Shown here: piece after piece, positions 1-7,859 of the stretch | How the letters are laid out: every line of letters starts with the position of its first letter | How positions within the stretch are numbered: position 1 is the stretch's first letter | Source of the DNA: Acidobacteriota bacterium | GTDB lineage: Bacteria > Acidobacteriota > Terriglobia > Bryobacterales > Bryobacteraceae | Direction: 5' to 3' | DNA: 35,724 bases | NCBI GenBank assembly: GCA_016201205.1 | Contig: JACQDF010000358.1 | Coordinates: 1-35,724, forward strand | The notes under the pieces: generated by a model | Told to the model about the DNA's origin: nothing | What the model saw: the letters and a program-made list of their open reading frames with translations, nothing else | Databases searched by the model: none | Position numbers and translations under genes: made by a program

Positions 1-2
1 CG

Positions 3-98
3 GTGAGCAATCGCGCGATTCATGCCGAGATGGTGGCGTTGTTCGGCGATATCTTCGCCAACCGGCTCCGCTGGCCGCTGCCGCAGATCAGCGAGTAG
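3..98 (+). CDS. C-terminal fragment of an unidentified protein (runs off the left edge)
   Basis: An open frame enters from the left edge and ends at a TAG at 96-98, giving about 31 residues that finish in PLPQISE. The composition looks protein-like (RAIHAEMVALFGDIFANRL), with an amphipathic helix, but I do not recognise the family. It converges on the thioesterase gene; the roughly 100 bases between them hold nothing I can name. Confidence 0.4.
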   Translation: MSNRAIHAEMVALFGDIFANRLRWPLPQISE

Positions 99-196
99 CA
101 AAGCCGCTGGGGCCATTGTGTTTCGCCATTTCGAGCGGCTGGCGAGGGCCAACAGCTTTGGCCACCTGGCATTCGAATCGCATTGCGAAAGACTTT

Positions 197-679
197 TCAA
201 GCGCCGCTCTGCCGCTCTCCAATCCCGATCCCAAACTCCTTCCAGTATTTTTCCGGCAGCCGTGCCGGCTTCAGGTCCGGCCCGCAGAAGACATGCTTGG
301 TGGAGCCGGAGACGAGCATCCGGCCCTCGGCCGACAGCATCTGGTAGCCGAACACGACCATGCGGGGATGCGCCTTCTCGAGCCACGTGCGCACCACCAC
401 TTCCTCGTCGTAGCGCGCTGGCCCGTGGTAGCGGCAATTGGCTTCGGCCACGGTGAGCAGAACACGGTCTTCCGCCTCCATCTCGCGGTAGCGCACGCCG
501 CGCGAGCGGCAGAATTCGACCCGCCCGATTTCCATCCACACCAGATAGTTGGAGTAATAGACAATCCCCATCTGGTCGGTCTCGGCGTAGCGGACGCGCA
601 ATCGCGTCTCGTGAGCTTCTACAGGTACGGGCCTATTTTCCAGGGGACAAACTCCTTGTGCCCAAGCCGCTCGCTGCAC
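197..679 (-). CDS. Acyl-CoA thioesterase, 4HBT/YbgC-like hotdog fold
   Basis: A single-domain hotdog thioesterase that should hydrolyse acyl-CoA (or acyl-ACP) thioesters in the cytoplasm. The diagnostic block RVRYAETDQMGIVYYSNY is followed by a helix (WMEIGRVEF); the Asp in ETDQMG (residue 35 of the longest frame) is the catalytic acid of the family. Length is normal for YbgC/FadM-like enzymes. The start is uncertain. The longest frame opens at a GTG (679) that overlaps the end of the upstream dehydratase by 61 bases. A TTG at 601 would give a 17-base gap. A CTG at 643 has a well-placed AAGGAG eight bases before it. Same strand as, and directly downstream of, the UxaA-like gene, so probably co-transcribed. 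The physiological substrate cannot be read from sequence. Confidence 0.85.
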   Translation of the reverse strand: MQRAAWAQGVCPLENRPVPVEAHETRLRVRYAETDQMGIVYYSNYLVWMEIGRVEFCRSRGVRYREMEAEDRVLLTVAEANCRYHGPARYDEEVVVRTWLEKAHPRMVVFGYQMLSAEGRMLVSGSTKHVFCGPDLKPARLPEKYWKEFGIGIGERQSGA

Positions 680-2157
680 GTGTTCTCACCGCCGGCCACC
701 CGCAGCACGAAGTCGAAGATCTCGCTGCCCACTTCTGCTACCGTCGCCGCACCGTCCGCGATGCGGCCGGCGTTGATGTCCATGTTGTCGCGCATCCGGT
801 GGAAGGTGGCATTGTTGGTCGCAATCTTGATCACGGGAATGGTGGGAAAGCCGATGGCGGAGCCGCGCCCTGTCGTGAACACGATCAGATTGCATCCTCC
901 GGCAGCCAGCCCGGTGAGCGAGACCGGATCGTACCCTGGCGTGTTCATGAAGACAAATCCCGGCGACGTGATCCGCTCGGCGTAATCGACCGCGTCCATC
1001 AGAGGCGAGCAGCCGGCCTTGGCGACCGCGCCCAGCGACTTTTCGAGGATGTTGGTGAGCCCGCCTTCTTTGTTCCCAGGCGAAGGATTGTCGTCGAAGC
1101 TCTCGCCAAACCGGCTCAAGTACGCCTTGTAAGAGCGCACGAAGTCGAGCAGTTTCCCGGCGACCGCGCGGTTGCGAGCCCGCTTCACCAGCAGATGCTC
1201 GGCGCCGAAGATCTCGGTGGTTTCCGCGAGGACGGCGGCTGCGCCGATCGCGGCCAGCATGTCGGAACACACACCTAACGCCGGATTGGCGGTGATGCCG
1301 GAAAACGAATCCGAGCCGCCGCAATTGAGCCCCACGACGAGTTTCGAGGCCGGCAGCTCGGTGCGCTTCTCGGCGGCGGCTCGCTCGATCATTCTGCCGA
1401 TTTCCTTCCGCACCGCTTCCACGGTGGCGCGCGTGCCGCCGCTGGTTTGCAGCGTGAAGCCCACCAGCCGCTCCGTGCGCGGCGCGTCCTGGCCCAGGTA
1501 ATGCTCGATCTGGTTCACTTCGCAGCCAAGGCCCAGAATCACCGCCGCGGAAACATTCGGATGATGCAACACTCCGGCCAGCGTGCGTTGCAATTGCAGC
1601 GTGTCCGGCCCGATGGCCATACCGCAGCCTTCTCCGTGAGGAAACGCGGCCACGCCATCGACGTTCGGCGGCAGCGTCTCTCCCTGGTAGCTGGCCGCGA
1701 TCAGCTCCGCTGTATGCGCAGCGCAATTGCTGGCCGCGACCACCGCGATGTAGTTGCGCGAGCCGGCGCGCCCGTCCTCGCGGGCATAACCCGGGAAGAC
1801 AGGCATGTGGGCGGGCGGCGGCGGATCGGGGATTTCCGCGAGTGGAAATTCGTAGTCGAAGTGCAGTTCCTCGAACGAGACATTGTGCGTGTGCACCCAG
1901 CGGCCCGGCTGGATCGCCATGCATGCCCGTCCCATATCCTGCCCGTACCGGATGATGCGGCCGCCTTCTGGGATCGGCTGAATCGCCACTTTGTGTCCCA
2001 TGGGCGCCGCGTCGAGCAATGTGATTTGCCTGCCCTCGACTTCGATGACCTGGCCGGCGGCGAGCGATGCCCGCGCGACTGCGATATTATCTTTCGGGTG
2101 CAGATGGATCACTGCATTTTGCGCCGTCGGCGGCGGGGCGATTTCGACGAGACCCAT
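619..2157 (-). CDS. uxaA: UxaA-family altronate dehydratase (full-length, SAF plus catalytic domain)
   Basis: A 512-residue two-domain sugar-acid dehydratase of the UxaA/GarD family. The N-terminal SAF domain (about residues 13-95) carries the metal-site motif HTHN at 89-92; the large UxaA domain (about 120-505) contains the conserved CGGSDSFSGITANPALG and GLGCEVNQIEHYLG blocks. Family enzymes dehydrate altronate or galactarate to 2-keto-3-deoxy acids with an iron or other divalent ion. Length matches the E. coli enzyme, which also keeps both domains on one chain. The exact substrate is inferred, since UxaA and GarD relatives are hard to tell apart. It starts 9 bases after the HIT-like gene stop, and its 3' end abuts or overlaps the thioesterase, suggesting one transcript. 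Confidence 0.9.
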   Translation of the reverse strand: MGLVEIAPPPTAQNAVIHLHPKDNIAVARASLAAGQVIEVEGRQITLLDAAPMGHKVAIQPIPEGGRIIRYGQDMGRACMAIQPGRWVHTHNVSFEELHFDYEFPLAEIPDPPPPAHMPVFPGYAREDGRAGSRNYIAVVAASNCAAHTAELIAASYQGETLPPNVDGVAAFPHGEGCGMAIGPDTLQLQRTLAGVLHHPNVSAAVILGLGCEVNQIEHYLGQDAPRTERLVGFTLQTSGGTRATVEAVRKEIGRMIERAAAEKRTELPASKLVVGLNCGGSDSFSGITANPALGVCSDMLAAIGAAAVLAETTEIFGAEHLLVKRARNRAVAGKLLDFVRSYKAYLSRFGESFDDNPSPGNKEGGLTNILEKSLGAVAKAGCSPLMDAVDYAERITSPGFVFMNTPGYDPVSLTGLAAGGCNLIVFTTGRGSAIGFPTIPVIKIATNNATFHRMRDNMDINAGRIADGAATVAEVGSEIFDFVLRVAGGENTCSERLGHKEFVPWKIGPYL

Positions 2158-2166
2158 GGATCTGAC

Positions 2167-2706
2167 TTACCTCATCAAGACAGTTTCAGTCGTTTGTTCC
2201 CCGAGATGCACGTGGAGTTTGTTCCCAGCCGGATGAACCCAGATCCCTTCATTTTCGGGTGCGGGAATCTGAGCCGGCCCGCTCACGGTGATGAAGTTGC
2301 GCGTCTCGACCATTCTCAGCAGCTTGCCCATGTGAATATGCGTATGGCACTGCGTTCGGACTTTTGGACCATTATAAGCAAGTCCCCATTCCTCGCCCCA
2401 CAATTCTTTGGCCTTGGCGATGGCGGCAGTCCACAACGCCGTGCGTTCATGGGCGGATAACTCATGCAGGTGGTGCTGGCCCGGCAAATGGCCGCTGGGC
2501 AGCGCCAGCCAGCGGTTCGGCTTGCGGGGGCTCGAGTCTTTCAGAAAAAACACACCGCGGGAAACTTGTTTTTCCGCCTCCGTACACAGGCTGCATTGCC
2601 GCGCTTCCAGAGTGGCGGGGTCGGCGGGATTGCATTCGCACACGGCCTGGCTGAATGCCGAAACTGCGAGCAAACACAGCGCCCCGACAGCGCCGCTGGC
2701 GTACAT
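2167..2706 (-). CDS. Secreted HIT-like protein with an N-terminal Cys cluster
   Basis: A 179-residue protein starting at the ATG at 2706, with a signal peptide (about residues 1-21, ending SAFSQA). The core carries HTHIH at residues 121-125, preceded by a strand-helix pattern (NRWLALPSGH, HELSAHERTALW) typical of the HIT fold; it most resembles exported CDP-diacylglycerol-pyrophosphatase-like HIT proteins. HIT enzymes cleave nucleotide phosphoanhydrides, so a periplasmic nucleotide-linked hydrolase is plausible, but the substrate is unknown. The mature N-terminus has four cysteines as CxC-x12-CxxC (C23, C25, C38, C41), a possible metal or disulfide knot. A TATAAT box lies only six bases before the ATG, so the transcript may be nearly leaderless. 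The next gene, uxaA, begins 9 bases downstream. Confidence 0.7.
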   Translation of the reverse strand: MYASGAVGALCLLAVSAFSQAVCECNPADPATLEARQCSLCTEAEKQVSRGVFFLKDSSPRKPNRWLALPSGHLPGQHHLHELSAHERTALWTAAIAKAKELWGEEWGLAYNGPKVRTQCHTHIHMGKLLRMVETRNFITVSGPAQIPAPENEGIWVHPAGNKLHVHLGEQTTETVLMR

Positions 2707-2712
2707 GAATTC

Positions 2713-2718
2713 ATTATA
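2713..2718 (-). promoter_or_regulatory. -10 box (TATAAT) of the HIT-like/uxaA transcript
   Basis: A perfect TATAAT on the minus strand, six bases from the ATG at 2706, with no convincing -35 at 16-18 bases. Transcription from here would begin at or next to the start codon. Confidence 0.45.
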
Positions 2719-2834
2719 GTGGCCCTGCCCGGAACCCTCCCCGAGGGCATGCCGCGCACCCCGCGTTTGCCAGAGCGTTCCATGCAAGTGTACGCTGGAG
2801 CTTGTCCGTCGCTCGACGCCAATCCGCAGCGGCA

Positions 2835-4244
2835 ATGCCTGGCTTTGCGAGGCTGGTCCTCGTCCTTCCGATTGTGTATGTTCTCTATTTCCATGGGCTC
2901 TCCAGCATCGGCTTGCTGGGGCCGGACGAGCCTCGTTACGCCTCCATCGGCCGTGAGATGGCTCAAAGCGGAGATTGGATCACCCCGCGGCTGTGGGGGG
3001 AGCCGTGGTTTGAAAAACCGGCGCTGCTGTACTGGATGATCGGAGCGGGCGACAAAGCCGGCTTGGGCGATGACCTTGGCCCAAGGCTGCCGGTGGCGCT
3101 CTGCGGGGTGCTGTTTCTTGCCGCCTATTATCTCCTGCTGCGCGAGCAGTGGGGAGATCAGGTGGCGGCTTTGTCTGCGGGCATCCTCGGCGCCAGCGTG
3201 GGCTGGATCGCCTATTCTCGAATCGCCGTCCCGGACATGCCGATGACCGCTCCCTTCGCTCTGTCGATGCTGCTGTGCTGTGAGTGGCTGCGCACCGGCA
3301 ACCCGCGCCGTCTGTTTTGGGCGGGCGCCTGTTTGGGGCTGGCCGTGCTGTCGAAGGGACTGGTGGCGCCGGTGCTCGCTTTGCCGCTGGTGTGGGCCGG
3401 ACGCAGGCGCATCCTCGATTTGTGGCGGGTGGCGCTTCCAGCCTTCCTGGTGGCCGCTCCATGGTATGTGTTGTGCACGCTGCGCAACGGCACGGAGTTT
3501 CTCAGCGAATTCTTCTGGAAACATCACGCTGCCCGCTTCACCGAGAGCGGCCTTCAACACCCACAGCCGTTCTGGTATTTCCTTCCCGTGCTGCTGGCCG
3601 GGCTGTTTCCCTGGACGCCGCTTCTGAGTTTGCTGCGCAAGCCGGATCAGGATCCCGTCCGGCGCTTTCTGTGGTTGTGGTTCCTGTTCGGTTTCGTGTT
3701 CTTTTCCGCTTCGGTAAACAAGCTGCCGGGCTATCTGCTGCCGCTGATGCCGGCCTTATGTGCGTTGATGGGATTCTCCATCGAGCAAAGCGCTTTCCTG
3801 AAAAGAGAGATTACGCTGGTGGTCGCCATCTGCGCGGCGCTGGTGGGCCTGGTGCCGGTGCTGGGCGAGCTGCTCCCCGGGGCCGTCAGTGAAGGCATCG
3901 GACGCGCCCAGGCTTACGTCGGCTTGTGGAGCGCGCTGCCCGTCATGATCGTGCTCGGCATCGGCGTAGCCATCGTCGAGCTGTGGAAAGGACGCGTCGT
4001 GGCCGTCGAGGTGGTGGCGCTGCTGGTGGCTGCCGGAGTGGCCAGTTTGCAGCTCCGCACCTTTCCCGCGCTCGAACAGCGAGCGTCCGCGCGCTCGGCC
4101 TGGAGAAGCGTCGCCGCGCGATCGACCGAAGTTTGTCTGGACGCTCCCCACCGCGCCTTTCGCTATGGGATGAATTACTACGCCCGGACGCCGCTTCCTG
4201 ATTGCGACCAACAGCCGAGGCCCCTCCGGCTGAAAAATCAGTAA
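2835..4244 (+). CDS. ArnT/PMT-like membrane glycosyltransferase (GT83 type)
   Basis: A polytopic inner-membrane protein of about 469 residues. The first periplasmic loop has the catalytic GPDEPRYASIGREM signature and the following WITPRLWGEPWFEKPALLYW block, both typical of ArnT and related dolichyl/undecaprenyl-phosphate-mannosyltransferase-like enzymes. These transfer a sugar from a polyprenyl-phosphate donor to lipid A, protein or another lipid on the periplasmic face. About ten hydrophobic segments follow, then a short periplasmic tail with FRYGMNYYARTPLPDC. ATG 2835 is preferred over a TTG at 2802. Its TAA (4242-4244) overlaps the stop of a truncated fabH copy on the other strand, as the lost original junction with fabH must have done. 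Acceptor unknown. Confidence 0.85.
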   Translation: MPGFARLVLVLPIVYVLYFHGLSSIGLLGPDEPRYASIGREMAQSGDWITPRLWGEPWFEKPALLYWMIGAGDKAGLGDDLGPRLPVALCGVLFLAAYYLLLREQWGDQVAALSAGILGASVGWIAYSRIAVPDMPMTAPFALSMLLCCEWLRTGNPRRLFWAGACLGLAVLSKGLVAPVLALPLVWAGRRRILDLWRVALPAFLVAAPWYVLCTLRNGTEFLSEFFWKHHAARFTESGLQHPQPFWYFLPVLLAGLFPWTPLLSLLRKPDQDPVRRFLWLWFLFGFVFFSASVNKLPGYLLPLMPALCALMGFSIEQSAFLKREITLVVAICAALVGLVPVLGELLPGAVSEGIGRAQAYVGLWSALPVMIVLGIGVAIVELWKGRVVAVEVVALLVAAGVASLQLRTFPALEQRASARSAWRSVAARSTEVCLDAPHRAFRYGMNYYARTPLPDCDQQPRPLRLKNQ

Positions 4245-4340
4245 GCCCACCGCCAAAGATTCGCACCGACGGTGAATCCCGCGTCTTCCCCCTCAGCCGC
4301 GGGCTCGATGAGGACCGCGCCCGCGCCATCTCCAAAAAGG
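4006..4340 (+). repeat. Mosaic repeat, copy 1 (arnT 3' end plus fabH 3' remnant)
   Basis: Three blocks recur downstream in the same orientation: 4006-4080 at 5650-5724 (two mismatches), 4188-4282 at 5725-5819 (one mismatch), and 4273-4340 at 6233-6300 (two mismatches). Copy 1 keeps the complete arnT end; the fabH side is internally deleted at a shared tgaatcccgc. Confidence 0.9.
4238..4340 (-). pseudogene. fabH 3' remnant with internal deletion
   Basis: Read on the minus strand in the fabH frame this gives LFGDGAGAVLIEPAAEGEDA, then GF joined directly to TVGANLWRWAY and a stop. In the intact fabH (5775-6767) the same two segments are separated by roughly 420 bases, each beginning with an AGF codon set (GCGGGATTCA). 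The deletion therefore looks like a recombination between short direct repeats. Upstream of 4340 the similarity to fabH stops. It is a leftover of a duplicated arnT-fabH junction and cannot encode a ketoacyl synthase. Confidence 0.85.
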
Positions 4341-4361
4341 AATGTCCGGTGCCCCCCGTGT

Positions 4362-5600
4362 CTATTTTCGTCTCAGCCACCCGCCCGGATTGAAAGTCAT
4401 GATAAACGCCTCCCGCGTCAAATCCTGCTCGAAATTCATGCCTTCGTGCTCGGCCAGAAATTTCTGCACCGCGGCGAGCGGACCGGGACCTGCGGCCGGT
4501 TGCGTGGGAATGCCATCAATGTGCGTGTCCTCCACGATTAGATAGGAATGAGGCGGAACCATCGGCGAATAAGCGTGCAGCTCATTCAGAACGTGTTGCA
4601 TGGAGTGATCCGAATCCAGCGTCACCACGACGCTGTGACCCCGGACCATCTTCGCGATCTCGGAAACAATCTTCGGATCGGTCGAGCTTCCGTGAAAGAA
4701 CGTGACGTACTTCTTCCACAGCGGATGCGTTGCCGCCGTCTTGGTTAAGTCCTGGATGTCCACGGTAATTACACGCGACTTCTCCAGTCCCATGCCCTTC
4801 AGTGTGTGCGCCCAGTACAGCGCTGAACCTCCGCGCCACGTTCCCGTCTCGATCACGAAGTCCGGCTGAAGCTGGTACAGAATCTCCTGCATCATCCAGA
4901 GATCCAGCGGATTCTTCTCGATCTCCGCGTTGTGAAACCACATGTGCCGCCAGACCGGGATGTCATGGAACAGCTTCATCAGTTCATGCTGCTTTTCCGG
5001 GGACATTTGCCGGTTGCGCTCCGCTAGCAGCTTTTGATAGCCAGCCCGTGCCATTCGCACCTGCATGGCCCGATCTACGATGTCTTCCTCGCGCGGCTTG
5101 AGGCTCACCCCAACCACGATCAGGCCGAGAGGACGACCGTCCGGGAAGTGGGCTGCCTGGTCGAGCGAGAACTCGATCTCCACCGGCTTTCGCAGCAGAG
5201 CTTTGTCTGGGATCGCGCGCCTGAAGGTAAATCGCCCCTCTTTCGAGTACTCGCCCTTGCCCACTTCGACACCGTTCACCTTGGCGCTCAACGTAACCGT
5301 CTTGACTTCGCTCAACAATTCGCTCGTCACCGTGAAGTCCAATATCAGGAACGTCTGCTGCTGCCATTCCGGCGCGTCCAGCGAAACGGCGAAATCCTTT
5401 CCAGTCCATTTCCATGCGGGTGTGCCTTCGTAGAAGCCCCGTCGCAGCCGCGGCTGAAGGTCGGGATCGGTGACCCCGATCTCCGTGACCGGCAGGTTCC
5501 GGTCTTGCGATGCGGCGCCCGGTTTGGCGGCCTCTTTGCGATGGCATGCGGTGAAGGCGGCCAGGACACAAAGGAAGAAACCCGTTACGCGTGTGAACAT
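4362..5600 (-). CDS. CmcI/cephalosporin-hydroxylase-family protein with exported N-terminal domain
   Basis: About 412 residues from the ATG at 5600 (a TTG at 5633 is an in-frame alternative). The C-terminal half has a Rossmann methyltransferase-like core of the CmcI family: VIETGTWRGGSALYWAH (SAM-type glycine motif), VITVDIQD, VVVTLDSDHSMQHVLNEL and SYLIVEDTHIDG, whose acidic residues bind metal in CmcI. Residues about 45-165 form an unrelated beta-rich domain. The N-terminus is hydrophobic and ends AAFTAC, a possible lipobox, so the protein may be exported. That is odd for a SAM-dependent enzyme. The gene sits alone between broken copies of arnT and fabH ends, consistent with insertion during a local duplication. 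The family name does not imply antibiotic synthesis; the substrate is unknown. Confidence 0.75.
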   Translation of the reverse strand: MFTRVTGFFLCVLAAFTACHRKEAAKPGAASQDRNLPVTEIGVTDPDLQPRLRRGFYEGTPAWKWTGKDFAVSLDAPEWQQQTFLILDFTVTSELLSEVKTVTLSAKVNGVEVGKGEYSKEGRFTFRRAIPDKALLRKPVEIEFSLDQAAHFPDGRPLGLIVVGVSLKPREEDIVDRAMQVRMARAGYQKLLAERNRQMSPEKQHELMKLFHDIPVWRHMWFHNAEIEKNPLDLWMMQEILYQLQPDFVIETGTWRGGSALYWAHTLKGMGLEKSRVITVDIQDLTKTAATHPLWKKYVTFFHGSSTDPKIVSEIAKMVRGHSVVVTLDSDHSMQHVLNELHAYSPMVPPHSYLIVEDTHIDGIPTQPAAGPGPLAAVQKFLAEHEGMNFEQDLTREAFIMTFNPGGWLRRK

Positions 5601-5649
5601 ATGTTCCCAAAGGGAGCGGTCGAAATCAGACAAGATTCTACCAGCCTAC

Positions 5650-5781
5650 TCGAGGTGGTGCCGGTGCTGGTGGCTGCCGGAGTGGCCAGTTTGCAGCTCC
5701 GCACCTTTCCCGCGCTCGAACAGCACGCCGCTTCCTGATTGCGACCAACAGCCGAGGCCCCTCCGGCTGAAAAATCAGTAA
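5650..5781 (+). pseudogene. arnT 3' remnant with a 107-base deletion
   Basis: The plus strand repeats the end of the ArnT-like gene: VLVAAGVASLQLRTFPALEQ, then, after loss of the 107 bases corresponding to 4081-4187, PLPDCDQQPRPLRLKNQ in another frame. The stop (5779-5781) overlaps the stop of intact fabH exactly as the 4244 stop overlaps the fabH remnant. Not a functional gene. Confidence 0.85.
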
Positions 5782-5819
5782 GCCCACCGCCAAAGATTCG
5801 CACCGACAGTGAATCCCGC
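5650..5819 (+). repeat. Mosaic repeat, copy 2 (arnT remnant plus start of fabH 3' end)
   Basis: Direct-orientation partner of 4006-4282, with the 107-base internal deletion. It continues into the intact fabH 3' end, where the third block (6233-6300) lies. Confidence 0.9.
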
Positions 5820-6767
5820 CCCGACCGCCGCGAACAATACCAGATCGCCTTTCTTGAGCTTGCCTTGGGTGATGGCATCCTGCGTGGCCAGCGGGATGGT
5901 GGCCGCCGTCGTGTTCCCGAAGCGGTCAATATTGATCAGCACGCGGTCGCACGGCAGGCCGAGACGCTCCGCTGCCGCCGTGATGATGCGACGGTTGGCC
6001 TGGTGCGGAATCAGCACGGCGACGTCTTGCACCTTCGTGCCCGTGCGCTCCAGCAGTTCGCGGCAGGCTTCGTGCATCTTGCGGACGGCGTACTTGAACA
6101 CCTGATGGCCGTCCTGGTGAACGTAGTGCAGCGCCTGGTCCACTGTATCGTGGGTCGCCGGCAGGCGGCTGCCTCCGGCCGGCATCTTCAGATAATCGCC
6201 GCCGGAGCCGTCAATCTCGTTCAGGAAACCGATGAATCCCGCGTCTTCCCCCTCAGCCGCGGGCTCGATGAGGACTGCGCCCGCGCCATCTCCAAACAGG
6301 ACGCAGGTTCCGCGATCTTTGTAATTGATGATGCGCGACATGGTGTCCGCGCCAATGATGAGCACCCGTTTGTGCGATCCGGAGGCCACCAGGTGCGCTC
6401 CCGTGGTGAGCCCGTAGACGAAGCCGGAGCATGCCGCCACCAAGTCGAATCCCCAGGCCCCCTTGGCCCCAAGCCGATCCTGCACCAGACAGGCAGTCGA
6501 CGGAAAGAACATGTCCGGAGTCACTGTGCAGACAATGATCGCGTCGATGGACGCCGGCTCGATTCCGCGCTGCGCCAGCGCTTCGCGAGCCGCTTCCACC
6601 GCCATGTCCGAGGTGGCGATTCCTTCGGGGGCGATATGGCGCTCGCGGATGCCTGTCCGCTCGATGATCCACTCATCCGATGTGTCCACCATTTGTTCGA
6701 GGTCGTGGTTGGTCAGCACGCCGGCCGGGACATGGCAGCCGAGTGCGGTGATCTTGGCTCTGGGCAA
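5775..6767 (-). CDS. fabH: 3-oxoacyl-ACP synthase III (KAS III)
   Basis: Condenses acetyl-CoA (or branched acyl-CoA) with malonyl-ACP to start fatty-acid synthesis. The catalytic triad is visible: Cys113 in VAACSGFVYGL, His255 in IPHQANRR and Asn285 in RFGNTTAAT (numbered from the TTG start); the TSDEWIIERTGIRERH block is also diagnostic. I prefer the TTG at 6767, which has AGGAGG seven bases upstream and gives 330 residues, over the ATG at 6797. No acpP, fabD or fabG neighbours are in view, so this is a stand-alone copy. Its 3' end lies in the duplicated region, and a truncated copy of that end is at 4238-4340. Confidence 0.95.
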   Translation of the reverse strand: MPRAKITALGCHVPAGVLTNHDLEQMVDTSDEWIIERTGIRERHIAPEGIATSDMAVEAAREALAQRGIEPASIDAIIVCTVTPDMFFPSTACLVQDRLGAKGAWGFDLVAACSGFVYGLTTGAHLVASGSHKRVLIIGADTMSRIINYKDRGTCVLFGDGAGAVLIEPAAEGEDAGFIGFLNEIDGSGGDYLKMPAGGSRLPATHDTVDQALHYVHQDGHQVFKYAVRKMHEACRELLERTGTKVQDVAVLIPHQANRRIITAAAERLGLPCDRVLINIDRFGNTTAATIPLATQDAITQGKLKKGDLVLFAAVGAGFTVGANLWRWAY

Positions 6768-6866
6768 GAAGGAGCCTCCTCGGATGGTTTGCTGCAATCC
6801 TCTATGGTAACGGATTAGGCTAGGATTTTATGGGCTTCTTGTCAGGCCGAGGACGGTGGTGGTGAA

Positions 6867-7595
6867 TTGGAAACCCGGGTGGAAGCCGTAGAGATCTACG
6901 CACGGGTCTTCGCCGCCCTTCGCCCGCGCACGCCCCTGCCGAAGATCGAGGTCGAATTCTGCCGTTTCGCCAATGTCAACAGTTTCATCGAATGGAAAAA
7001 CGGCCGTCTGAGCGCCCGTATTTCCGACCTCCTGGCCCAGGCGCCCGCAAGCGTACAGGAGGCGCTGGCGTATATTCTGCTTGGCAAGCTGCTCCACAGG
7101 CGCATCCCGAAGAGGCACCTGCACCGCTATCGCCTGTATCTGAACCGCCGCGACACAGTCCGCACCGCCGAGCAATTGAAGCGGGACCGCGGTCGCAAGT
7201 ACCTGCTGCCGGCGGAGGGCAACCACTATCCTCTCGTCGAGATCTTCGAAGACCTCAACTTCCGGCACTTCTTCGGGCTGATGGCAAGGCCGGAGATCGG
7301 CTGGAGCGTGCGGGCATCGCTCACGGTGCTGGGCCACTATGACTCCGCGCACCACGCGATCGTGATCAACAAGCTGCTGGACCGGGCCGATGTGCCGCCC
7401 TATGTCGTCGAGTACATCGTCTTCCACGAAATGCTGCACCTGCGGTATCCCGTCCAGCACCGGGGGGCGCGGCGATGCGTGCACACGCTGGAGTTCCGGC
7501 GTGTGGAAGAACAATACGAGCGTCTGGCCGAAGCCGAACTATGGATCAAACAAGTATGGCCAAGCCTGGCGCGCCGGGCTAAGGATAAGCCGTAA
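6867..7595 (+). CDS. SprT/WSS-like zinc metallopeptidase-type protein
   Basis: 242 residues from a TTG start preceded by GAGGA. HEMLH at 187-191 is a zincin motif, and His206 in HTLEF is a likely third zinc ligand, the arrangement seen in SprT-like and YgjP-like proteins. The N-terminal half is helical and basic (RRIPKRHLHRYRLYLNRR), suggesting nucleic-acid or protein contacts. No signal peptide, so cytoplasmic. It is divergent from fabH, with a 70-99 base gap depending on the fabH start. Family assignment rests on the motif spacing; whether it is an active protease is not shown. Confidence 0.75.
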   Translation: METRVEAVEIYARVFAALRPRTPLPKIEVEFCRFANVNSFIEWKNGRLSARISDLLAQAPASVQEALAYILLGKLLHRRIPKRHLHRYRLYLNRRDTVRTAEQLKRDRGRKYLLPAEGNHYPLVEIFEDLNFRHFFGLMARPEIGWSVRASLTVLGHYDSAHHAIVINKLLDRADVPPYVVEYIVFHEMLHLRYPVQHRGARRCVHTLEFRRVEEQYERLAEAELWIKQVWPSLARRAKDKP

Positions 7596-7658
7596 CCCGT
7601 TGGCCGCCGTTGGCCGCCGGTTGCGCCGGCACTCGTCAGGGGAAGTAAACTTGGTACA

Positions 7659-7859
7659 ATGAGCACAATTGAAGAGATCGAGGATGCTCTGCGCCGGCTT
7701 TCCTCCGGGGATCTCGCTGAATTTCGAACGTGGTTCGCCGAGTTTGACGGTGCCCGGTGGGACCGCCAGATTGAGGAAGATGTGGCCGCGGGTCGTCTCG
7801 ATGCGCTGGCAGATGAAGCCCTGAGCGACTTACGCGAGGGCCGCTGCACGGATCGGTGA
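7659..7859 (+). CDS. Antitoxin-like protein of a RelE/ParE-type module
   Basis: 66 residues, acidic and helical: STIEEIEDALRRLSSGDLAE, then WFAEFDGARWDRQIEEDVAAG and a short tail ending CTDR. This is the layout of a widespread small antitoxin family (EIE..IxxLp...WDxQIExDxxxGkLDaL) found directly upstream of RelE/ParE-like toxins. Its TGA overlaps the GTG of the next frame by two bases, typical of toxin-antitoxin pairs. A TACAAT box overlaps the start codon. The partner is truncated (see 7856-7951), so the antitoxin appears orphaned. Confidence 0.7.
   Translation: MSTIEEIEDALRRLSSGDLAEFRTWFAEFDGARWDRQIEEDVAAGRLDALADEALSDLREGRCTDR

Noticed and set aside
7596-7632. Tandem GTTGGCCGCC pair
   Set aside because: Only two short copies in an intergenic GC-rich stretch; no evidence of function.
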